Shown here: piece after piece, positions 57,480-64,000 of the stretch
Numbering within the stretch: the stretch's first letter is position 1
Layout of the letters: each line of letters begins with the position of its first letter
Source: Deltaproteobacteria bacterium
GTDB taxonomy: Bacteria > Myxococcota_A > Polyangia > GCA-2747355 > JADLHG01
Assembly (NCBI GenBank): GCA_020848905.1
Contig: JADLHG010000062.1
Location: 84,869 to 148,868 of the forward strand
Length of the DNA stretch: 64,000 nucleotides
Direction: 5' to 3'
Position numbers and translations under genes: made by a program
Notes under the pieces: model-generated
Seen by the model: the letters and a program-made list of their open reading frames with translations, nothing else
Database searches by the model: none
Told to the model about the DNA's origin: nothing

Positions 57480-60083
57480 TCACGGGGTGAGGATGATGTG
57501 GGCCTGAACGAACATGCCGCCACCGCAAGCCGCCTCGGGGATCATGAAGCTCTTCCAGGGGGAAAGGCCGACGCTGGTCTTGGTCGTGCCGCTTCCGCCG
57601 CAGCGCTTCGGAATGTCCACGATCTCGTAACCGCCGGCCGCCGTCTTCACGAGCCGACCCGTGAAGCTGTGCGTGGCCGGAAACATCGTGGCGTAGAAGG
57701 TCGAGTGCTTGCACTGGTCGTTGTCCGGGCTGACCTGGGTGTCCACGGTCCAGGTGGCACTCACACGGTCGTCCTGCTGCGTGACCGTGGCATGGCCCGC
57801 CACCTGGAGCCACTGACCGCAGCGCTGCAAGCTCAGCTCGTGCCCGTCGACGCGGTAATTGCCCGTCAGATCGGGCAGGGGGTTGGGTGTGATGGTCACG
57901 GTCCGCGTCTCCTGCGCGAGGACGTTGCCCGTCGCGCGGTCGCGCACGACGATCGTGATGCGCACGCTGCCGCAGGAGGCCGGCGCGATGAGCCGGGCCT
58001 GCACCTGGCCCGAAATATCGGTCGTCGCGCTCGCGGGAGTGATCGTGCCGCAGCTCGCGGTGAGCTCGACCCGCACCCCACGGACGGGCTCGAACCCGCC
58101 GCTCCCGTTGGGCCGCTCGACGGTGATCGGGATCACCAGACCCGCCGCCGCCTGGTCCTCCGTGAGCGTGGGGGGCGTGGGAGCCGTGACGCGATAGCCC
58201 CCCGGGCTCCCGTTCGCCGGCCCGAGCTCGAGCGCGAAGACGTCGAAGGGGAGGAGCGTGGTCACCACGAAGGCCGTGAGCTCGGAGGCCGAGCCGCTAT
58301 CATTCGGCCGATACGCGATCGCGAACTCCGTCTGGCCGCTGGCCGCGGCGGCGCTCCCGACCTCGGTGGCGAGCGTGTCGCCCGGCTTGAGCCGCGAGAG
58401 GAGGATGCGCTTCACGTTGTAGGGCCCGATCACCGGATAGAAGTTCACCGTCGCGGGATCGAGCCGTACCGCCACGTTCACCGTGTCGCCGGCGGCGAAG
58501 CTGCTCCTGTCCGCCGTCACCGTGCCCGCGGGCGAGCGACCCAGGTCCACCGACAGACTGAAGAGCGGGGCCGAGACGTTCGGCGGGATGCCGAGGAGCC
58601 GGAGCACTCGGGCGAAGTCCATCGCCAGCCCCACCGAGGCTTCGAAGGTGGCCTTGTAGTCCGACTTGTAGCTCGCGTCGAGGATCTGGCTCGTCTGCAG
58701 GGCGAAGTTGCCCTGCATCTTCGGGCCCAGCATCGCCTCGAGCGCGCTGAACCGGAGGGCCCGCAGGAACGGATTGCCGATCGCCAGCTCGGCCTTGCCG
58801 AAGCCCATGATCGAGGCCTCGAAGCGCAGGTCCCCGAGGCCCGGCAGGTCGAGCTTGGGCTCCGCCTTTCCGGTCCCGGTCAGCGTGTTCACGACCCCGC
58901 AGCTCCCGCCGGCGGGGCAGGCTACGCCGAGCTGGGCCTCCACGGTCGCCTCGGCCTTCACGCCCACCCCGGCCGTGGCGAGGGTCAGCTTCCCCGCGAG
59001 CTCGATCCCGACCTTGAGCGGTATGAGCCCGGAGATGAAGACCGCGAGCGCTCCGCCGACGGGGATGCGGAGGGTGAAGATCTCCTGCTCGCAGGTCACC
59101 TTCCCCTCGATCGCCGCGGTCAGGGTCACGCCGGCCTGGATCGCCGGGGTGATCGCGCCGCGCAGCACGAAGCGCTCGAGCCCGTTCGCCGCGGTGTAGA
59201 CCAGGTCGAGGCCGAAGGTCTGCGTCACGCTGAAGGTGGGGGGCGACGAGAGAGTGATCGGGAGCGTGGTGCCGTTACCCGTGTAGTCGAACTTGCACGC
59301 GATGAAGGGCGGCGCGGAGCCGCTGCCGGCGGCCATGGTCTGCCGCGAGGGCTCGTCGGCCGAGCCGCTCCCCTTCTTCGGCGTGAAGCTCCAGCGGTTC
59401 CCCTCGCGGACGACGTCGTACGCGGCGGCGACGCTGGGCTCGATGGTCATCGGAGCCCGCGTGAGGTCGAGGGTCTCGTTGAGCTTCAGGTTCGGGAAGG
59501 CCTCGCGCAGGGAAACCAGCCCGAGGGTGACCACGATGCGCCCCGCTGTCGTGTCCACGGAGCGGACCCGCCCGGCCACAACCTTGCTCCCCGTCCCGAT
59601 GAGCAGCGCGCCGACGGCCGGCGCGGGCACGCCGGTGAGCTCGACGCGGACGGTGTTCTCGAAGGCCGGCGCAGCGGCCGGATCCGTGGGCGCGGGCTCG
59701 CCCACGAGCTGCTCGTCGGTGAGCTCGACCGTTCCCGGCGGCAAGCGCGTGGCCACGACGAGGAGCGACGCGGAACGCGCCTCTCCCACCTCGGCGGTGA
59801 GCTGCGCGGCGCCGTTCTCCACGACGGCTCGCGCGAGCCCGCTGCCATCCACCTCGATCTCGTTCGGCCGGCTCGACTTCCAGGTCAAGGTCGCGGCCAC
59901 CTCGCGCCCGTCGGCGCCATAGGCCACCGCATGAAGCTGCCGCGTGGCCCCTTGCGCCGTGAGCAGGGCGCCCGTCTCGCGAAGCTCGACGCGGGCGACC
60001 TGGGGCGTGGTCTCGCCCCCGCCCCCACAGGCGCCGAGTGCGGCGCCGAGCACCACACAATAACTGTACGCGACCATCTTCAT
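57480..60083 (-). CDS. Large lipoprotein with Ig-like domains
   Basis: The 867-residue protein has lipobox GALGAC (Cys 19) and a Gly-rich start. A bacterial Ig-like (Big_2-type) domain spans about 30-110 (VARVELRETGALLTAQGATRQLHAVAYGADGREVAATLTWKS). A long predicted beta region follows, then a second Ig-like domain (about 660-730, VRGVRVELTASCGTITPASATTDISGQV) and a Cys-containing C-terminal domain. GGAGGGAGG precedes the ATG. A structural or adhesive surface role is likely, but no ligand is indicated. Confidence 0.7.
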   Translation of the reverse strand: MKMVAYSYCVVLGAALGACGGGGETTPQVARVELRETGALLTAQGATRQLHAVAYGADGREVAATLTWKSSRPNEIEVDGSGLARAVVENGAAQLTAEVGEARSASLLVVATRLPPGTVELTDEQLVGEPAPTDPAAAPAFENTVRVELTGVPAPAVGALLIGTGSKVVAGRVRSVDTTAGRIVVTLGLVSLREAFPNLKLNETLDLTRAPMTIEPSVAAAYDVVREGNRWSFTPKKGSGSADEPSRQTMAAGSGSAPPFIACKFDYTGNGTTLPITLSSPPTFSVTQTFGLDLVYTAANGLERFVLRGAITPAIQAGVTLTAAIEGKVTCEQEIFTLRIPVGGALAVFISGLIPLKVGIELAGKLTLATAGVGVKAEATVEAQLGVACPAGGSCGVVNTLTGTGKAEPKLDLPGLGDLRFEASIMGFGKAELAIGNPFLRALRFSALEAMLGPKMQGNFALQTSQILDASYKSDYKATFEASVGLAMDFARVLRLLGIPPNVSAPLFSLSVDLGRSPAGTVTADRSSFAAGDTVNVAVRLDPATVNFYPVIGPYNVKRILLSRLKPGDTLATEVGSAAAASGQTEFAIAYRPNDSGSASELTAFVVTTLLPFDVFALELGPANGSPGGYRVTAPTPPTLTEDQAAAGLVIPITVERPNGSGGFEPVRGVRVELTASCGTITPASATTDISGQVQARLIAPASCGSVRITIVVRDRATGNVLAQETRTVTITPNPLPDLTGNYRVDGHELSLQRCGQWLQVAGHATVTQQDDRVSATWTVDTQVSPDNDQCKHSTFYATMFPATHSFTGRLVKTAAGGYEIVDIPKRCGGSGTTKTSVGLSPWKSFMIPEAACGGGMFVQAHIILTP

Positions 60084-60248
60084 GGCGTTCCTCCCTCCAT
60101 GGCGTCGTGGGTCCGTGCCGCACCCGCGGCCCTGGACACCCCCATCCCCCGTGCCCCGAACGCGCCCAGTCTAGCCGAGGAACCCGCGCGGCGGCCCACC
60201 TTCTTATGGTATGGGTGAGGCCACACGGGAACCGACGGAGTGAGGCGG

Positions 60249-60932
60249 ATGAGAATCGAACGTCGAGAGGTGGCGCAAAGCGTGGTGGCGATGCTGCTCG
60301 TCGTGGCCGGCCCGGCCTGGGCGGCCGGCGAGATACGAGAGCCGGAGACGAACGTGGCTTTCCCGGCGGAGCGGCGCTTCGGCCCGCACCGCATGCGCTG
60401 CGTGGGCACCGCGGTGCGCGAGAAGTTCGGCTTCGACGTGTACGCGGCGTGCCTGTACGTGGATGCGGCCAAGGGCAAGGCCAAGCTCCTCGAGTACCTC
60501 AAGAGCAAGGAGCCGGGGGCCTACGCCGGCGGGAAGGTGAACGTCTCTCAGCTCCAGGGGAGCGAGCAGTTCTTCCGCTGGCTCATCGCGTCGGACCTGG
60601 CGATCGCGGTGGACATGACCTTCGTGCGCGAGGTGGCGATGGAGAAGATCAAGGCCCAGTGGGTCGAAGGGCTGGCCCACTACCTTCAGGACGCCGCGCT
60701 GCGAGACAAGTTCGTGGGGCCCCTCTCGGGGGACGTGAAGAAGTACGAACATCTCACGCTCACGTTCTTCCCCGGCGGGAAGGTGCAGCTCCAGCAGGCC
60801 GGCCGCACCTATCCGGCCATCGTCAGCCAGCCGCTGGCTCGCGCGCTCCTCAGCATCTGGCTCGGACACAAGCCCGTGACGGCCAAGATCAAGCGCGACC
60901 TGGTCAAGCTCGTGGACACCCTCGCGCAGTAG
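60249..60932 (+). CDS. Exported chalcone-isomerase-like protein
   Basis: The 227-residue protein has a signal peptide (cut near AWAAGE). The chalcone-isomerase-like fold is marked by FPAERRFGPHRMRCVGTAVREKFGFDVYAACLYVD, FFRWLIASDLAIAVDMTFVREV and LSIWLGHKPVTAKIKRDLV. Bacterial members bind fatty acids or haem rather than performing plant flavonoid chemistry. GAGG precedes ATG 60249. It is followed 6 bp later by a small TPR-like lipoprotein gene. Confidence 0.75.
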   Translation: MRIERREVAQSVVAMLLVVAGPAWAAGEIREPETNVAFPAERRFGPHRMRCVGTAVREKFGFDVYAACLYVDAAKGKAKLLEYLKSKEPGAYAGGKVNVSQLQGSEQFFRWLIASDLAIAVDMTFVREVAMEKIKAQWVEGLAHYLQDAALRDKFVGPLSGDVKKYEHLTLTFFPGGKVQLQQAGRTYPAIVSQPLARALLSIWLGHKPVTAKIKRDLVKLVDTLAQ

Positions 60933-60938
60933 CAGAGC

Positions 60939-61577
60939 GTGAGGATACGTCGCGTCCCTCGCCGGCCTGCACGGGTCGCGGCGCTCGCCTCGGTCCTCGT
61001 CACCGTCCTCTTCGCGCTCCTCTTCGCCGCGACGGGCTGCCCGAACAATCGATCTCGCGTCCATGAAAGACGCGACGCGCTGGTCGCCCCCGAGCTCACC
61101 GCGCCCACGGTGCGTTACGGGGAGCCCACGCACGACGGCGGAGCTCCCGGCGCGGACCGGGGCGACGCAGGCGGCGCCGAGGCTCGGCTCTCGAGCGAGG
61201 CAGGGGCCGCACCCGCGCGGCGCCCCGTCTCCCCCGCGCGCGTGCTGGCAGCACGGAGCGAGGCCCAGTCCCTCCGCAAGGCCCTCCTTTCGGGAGGCGT
61301 CGCCCCGCGCGAGGTGGCGGCCATCGCGGACATCCGCGGGCACCGGCTTCTGCGACGAGGGCAGCTCGAGCTGGCACGCGTCTGGTTCGAGGCCGCCGTG
61401 GCAAGCGACCCCTCCTTCGAACCCGCCCTGCTGAACGCCGCACGGACCGCCGCTCGCCTGATGGACCTCCGCGCCGCCCGTTCTCACCTGGCGCGGCTCG
61501 GGGCCCTTCGAACGCCCATGGCGGCCCGCATGCTCCGCGAGATCCCGGCCGATCCGGACTTCGCCCGGCTACGTTGA
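60939..61577 (+). CDS. Lipoprotein with short TPR-like region
   Basis: The 212-residue protein starts at GTG 60939, 6 bp after the previous stop, and has a hydrophobic signal ending in FAATGC. An Asp/Gly/Ala linker (about 55-100) is followed by two helical repeat pairs: RGHRLLRRGQLELARVWFEAAVASDPSFEPALLNAARTAARLMDLRAARSHLARL. It probably acts with the chalcone-isomerase-like protein, being translationally close to it. Confidence 0.65.
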   Translation: MRIRRVPRRPARVAALASVLVTVLFALLFAATGCPNNRSRVHERRDALVAPELTAPTVRYGEPTHDGGAPGADRGDAGGAEARLSSEAGAAPARRPVSPARVLAARSEAQSLRKALLSGGVAPREVAAIADIRGHRLLRRGQLELARVWFEAAVASDPSFEPALLNAARTAARLMDLRAARSHLARLGALRTPMAARMLREIPADPDFARLR

Positions 61578-61711
61578 GCTCCCTGCCCGCGGGGAGCTGC
61601 CTCCTGCGGGTCGCGATCCGCGACCCGAGTAGCCGCCCGCGACCCCGGCTTTCAGAGAGGCGGAAGGACCCGAACATGGGTAAACCAACCGGCCCAAAGA
61701 CCCAGCATTTA

Positions 61712-61747
61712 CGTTTACGTTAAACGACTTACACGGCCAATGGCCGT
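61712..61747 (+). promoter_or_regulatory. Two palindromic operators upstream of the GAF/HTH protein
   Basis: CGTTTA-CGT-TAAACG (61712-61726) and ACGGCC-AAT-GGCCGT (61733-61747) are each perfect 6-3-6 palindromes with centres 21 bp apart, so they face the same side of the helix. They overlap a weak -35/-10 pair (TTTACG at 61708, TACACG at 61730). Confidence 0.6.
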
Positions 61748-61801
61748 TGGATGGACGGTTGGTCCGCTTCTTGTAGTTGTCCGCGGTGGGATGGCACCGT
61801 C

Positions 61802-63901
61802 ATGACACGATCACTCCAGCAAACTCCCGCAATCACCCCCTCCTCCCGCCACGCCTGGGTTCGCCTGGCCGAGGTCCGTCGCCTGCGCGCGCTGCTCGAT
61901 CAGCAGCGCACCGAGCTCGACCTGCTCCGCGCGGAGACCGCCGAGCTTCGCGCCACGCTTCGCCCCTGGGACGGCGTGGAGCAGAAGCGCGCGCTCTGGG
62001 CCCTCGAGGACCGCGCCGCGACGGATGGCGCCGCGCTGGCCCGCGGCGAGGAGCAGCTCGTGCAGCTCTTCACGGGGCTCTTGCTCGAGGAGCCGGGCTT
62101 CGCCGAGGCGCAGAGCGAGTTCGCGGACCTCGCGTGGCAGCTGCTGGCCCACGCGGAGGAGCGCCGCGACGCGCTCGCCGCGGAGCGCTACCTGGGCCTC
62201 CTCGGCACCTACGACGACGGACGCTACACAGACCTGGTGGAGGGGACCGGAACGCTCCTGCTACAGAGCGAACCCGGAGACGCGGAGGTCACGCTGCAAC
62301 GCCTCGAGCTCGTCGACCGGCGCTTCTGTCTCACCGAGGGGATCTTCCTGGGCCAGACGCCAGTGGGCCCACTCGACCTCGCGCCCGGTCGCTACGTGGC
62401 CGAGCTGTCGCTCCCCGGCTTCGCCTCGGTGAAGCGTCCCTTCGAGCTGCCGCGCGGCGGCCACCTGCACCTCGCGGTGCGGATGGTGGGGCGCCACCTC
62501 GTGGACGACGCGTTCGTCCAGGTGCCGACCGGTCGCTTCCAGATGGGCGGAGACGAGCGCGCTCCCGGCGCAGGGCCGGCGCAGTCGCTCTTCGTCGAGA
62601 ACTTCGCCATCGGGCGTCACCCGGTCACCGTCGGTGAGTACCGCCAGTTCCTCGACGACCTGGCGGTGAGCGACCCGGCCTCGGCCATTCGCCACGCGCC
62701 TCGCGTCGGCCGCGGGCCAGAGCTGGACCAGAGCCTCCCGGTCACGGGCGTGACCTTCGAGGCCGCCGAACGCTACTGCGACTGGCTGAGCGCGCGCACG
62801 GGCCTCGAGCACCGTCTGCCGACGGAGATCGAGTGGGAGAAGGCCGCGCGCGGCGTGGACGGTCGCGCCTTCCCCTGGGGCGACGACTTCGACCCCAGCT
62901 ACTGCCTGATGCGGCTGTCGCGCTCCGGTGCGCCGACGCTAGAGCCCGCTGGCCGCTTCGCGACCGACCTCTCCGTCTACGGGGTCCACGACCTCGCGGG
63001 CGGCGTGGCGGAGTGGACCTCGAGCTGCTTCGACGAGGGCCAGGCCGAGCGCGTGATCCGCGGCGGCTCCTTCGAAGACGGCGTATCGCAGTGCCGTGCC
63101 GCGGCGCGAGGAGCGCTCTCGCCCGAGGCTGCGCGCGGCAACGTGGGCTTTCGCGTGGTGCGCTCGCTTCCGACGGGCGGAGGCGACACCTGCAGTCTCC
63201 CCGTGGTCCCGGTGGTGGAAGGCGGCGCCCCGCTGCGGCGACCGGTCCCCGACCTTCACCGCGCACGGCAGGAGCTTCTGACCTGCGCCACGACCCTGGC
63301 CACCGGCCTCTCCGTCGACGAAGGGCTCGCCGCGCTGCTGCGGCAGACCGTGCGCCTCGTGCAGGCCGAGCGCGGGCTGGTGGTGAGCCTCGAGCAAGAG
63401 ACTCCGACCGCGATCGTGTCGGCCAGCGCGAGCGGCGGTCCGCTGCCGAGCTCGGATCAGCAGTTCGACGAGCAGCTCGTCTGGGCCTCGGTGCGACAGA
63501 AGCGGATCATCGCCGTGCCGGGACCGCGGCCGGCGCTCGCCCTGCCGCTCGCCAACGGCACGAGCGCGCTGGTGCTCGAACGACGCTTCAGCGGCGGCGC
63601 CTTCCTCGACGAGGAGAGCTTCATCGCGCAGTCGGCGGCGGATCTGCTGGCGGTCGCCTTGCGCCTGCGCCAGGTCACCTCCGGCCCGCTGGTCTGCCTC
63701 GACGGAACGCTCGACGAGGTGGTCGCGCGGGTCGAGACCGAGCTGCTGAGCCAGGTGCTGGTCGCGGAGAAGCGGAACATCTCGCGCACCGCGCGCCGCC
63801 TCGGGCTGAGCCGCAACGGCCTGCGTGCGCGCCTGCGTCGCTACGGACTCGCGGCCCACGACGATGGCAGCGAGTCGCTGGACGAGCTCGAGGCGCCGTA
63901 G
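61802..63901 (+). CDS. PEGA - FGE-sulfatase - GAF - Fis-type HTH fusion protein
   Basis: The 699-residue protein starts with a helical region (1-150), then a PEGA-like beta domain (about 155-235: PGDAEVTLQRLE...LAPGRYVAELSLPGFASVKRPFELPRGG). A formylglycine-generating-enzyme-like (FGE-sulfatase) domain spans about 240-460 (FVQVPTGRFQMGGDE, GRHPVTVGEYRQFLDDL, RLPTEIEWEKAARG, GGVAEWTSSCFDEG, VIRGGSF, NVGFRVVRSL). A GAF domain follows (about 500-640) and a Fis-type HTH near the end (NISRTARRLGLSRNGLRARLRRYGL). The first half resembles the tails of Myxococcota Ser/Thr kinases, but no kinase domain is present. ATG 61802 follows a palindrome-rich leader. The HTH suggests DNA binding. Confidence 0.8.
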   Translation: MTRSLQQTPAITPSSRHAWVRLAEVRRLRALLDQQRTELDLLRAETAELRATLRPWDGVEQKRALWALEDRAATDGAALARGEEQLVQLFTGLLLEEPGFAEAQSEFADLAWQLLAHAEERRDALAAERYLGLLGTYDDGRYTDLVEGTGTLLLQSEPGDAEVTLQRLELVDRRFCLTEGIFLGQTPVGPLDLAPGRYVAELSLPGFASVKRPFELPRGGHLHLAVRMVGRHLVDDAFVQVPTGRFQMGGDERAPGAGPAQSLFVENFAIGRHPVTVGEYRQFLDDLAVSDPASAIRHAPRVGRGPELDQSLPVTGVTFEAAERYCDWLSARTGLEHRLPTEIEWEKAARGVDGRAFPWGDDFDPSYCLMRLSRSGAPTLEPAGRFATDLSVYGVHDLAGGVAEWTSSCFDEGQAERVIRGGSFEDGVSQCRAAARGALSPEAARGNVGFRVVRSLPTGGGDTCSLPVVPVVEGGAPLRRPVPDLHRARQELLTCATTLATGLSVDEGLAALLRQTVRLVQAERGLVVSLEQETPTAIVSASASGGPLPSSDQQFDEQLVWASVRQKRIIAVPGPRPALALPLANGTSALVLERRFSGGAFLDEESFIAQSAADLLAVALRLRQVTSGPLVCLDGTLDEVVARVETELLSQVLVAEKRNISRTARRLGLSRNGLRARLRRYGLAAHDDGSESLDELEAP

Positions 63902-64000
63902 AGCCGTCTCGACCGGAGCGGAGCAGCCTTTTCGCGCTGTGAGCACCGGAGCGCAGGAGCGACACCGCCTGCCGGGATGGATCGCAAGCCCTTACACGGC
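63902..64000. other. Window end, no gene
   Basis: The final 99 bases after the fusion protein hold no start codon with a credible frame and no clear terminator. Confidence 0.5.

Noticed and set aside
55260..60218. A 1652-residue plus-strand open frame across two minus-strand lipoprotein genes
   Set aside because: Its composition is Arg/Ala/His/Gly-rich without domains, it has no start signal, and the opposite strand encodes lipoproteins with clear lipoboxes and Ig-like motifs. It is a high-GC shadow frame.
61730..61760. A sigma54 element (TGG-N8-TTGT) upstream of the fusion protein
   Set aside because: The essential GC at -12 is GT, so it does not meet the invariant dinucleotide.

Overview
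The window is a stretch of GC-rich chromosome, dense with genes, from a bacterium that looks like a member of the Myxococcota (old Deltaproteobacteria). Pointers are the very high G+C at third codon positions and many lipoproteins with Asp/Ala/Gly-rich linkers after the lipobox. Others are a giant Cys-repeat lipoprotein of the kind common in Polyangia-like genomes, sigma54 regulation, a bacterial histone-fold protein, and an MJ0042-finger/TPR protein. This placement is inference; there is no rRNA in the window.

Layout. 0-16 kb: envelope lipoproteins, a metallophosphoesterase, a crotonase, a Gly-rich RRM protein, a vWA protein, and a signalling operon (two STAS/SEC14-like paralogues, a HisKA_2 kinase and a convergent single-domain receiver). 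Then come an MJ0042/TPR protein, a membrane protein, and a coupled block of amidase, rph, rdgB and a multi-TM TPR protein. 16-29 kb: tRNA-Pro, secreted and lipid-anchored proteins, a di-haem cytochrome, a DUF4336-like protein, a 925-aa Cys-repeat lipoprotein and two adjacent C39-like cysteine-protease proteins.

28.7-32.3 kb: the most striking locus, a three-gene RiPP-type cluster. A radical SAM/SPASM peptide maturase is followed by a partner maturase fused to a modification-system domain. Last comes a 332-aa target protein with 38 cysteines spaced exactly four residues apart behind a Tat-like lipoprotein signal. It matches the CXXX-repeat radical SAM system, here with an unusually large exported target.

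32.5-38.5 kb: a cytochrome-type lipoprotein, tRNA-Arg and tRNA-His with a strong terminator, a metzincin-like lipoprotein, a PilZ-TM-AMIN protein and small envelope proteins. 38.7 kb: a 77-aa histone-fold protein with a Lys-rich tail. 39-44 kb: a flagellar-type regulatory island, namely fliA (sigma28) behind a near-consensus sigma54 promoter, an flgM-like anti-sigma factor, an ATPase-receiver protein lacking the phosphoacceptor His, and a kinase/NtrC-type regulator pair. No flagellar structural genes are present.

44-55 kb (mostly minus strand): metabolic and housekeeping genes, including a beta-decarboxylating dehydrogenase, a deoxynucleoside kinase, thyX, an SspB-like ClpXP adaptor and a J-domain protein. 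Two separate genes resemble the lysine-ketoglutarate reductase and saccharopine dehydrogenase halves of the eukaryotic lysine-catabolic enzyme. 55-64 kb: large lipoproteins, a chalcone-isomerase-like protein, and a transcription-factor-like protein joining PEGA, FGE-sulfatase, GAF and Fis-type HTH segments behind two palindromic operators.

Regulation visible by eye: housekeeping promoters resemble TTGMCC-N16-18-TACACT, and six GG-N10-GC sigma54-type elements sit just upstream of genes. Several genes may be leaderless. Coordinates and starts were chosen by reading ribosome-binding sites, overlaps and signal peptides. No database search was run, so family names rest on motif recognition.
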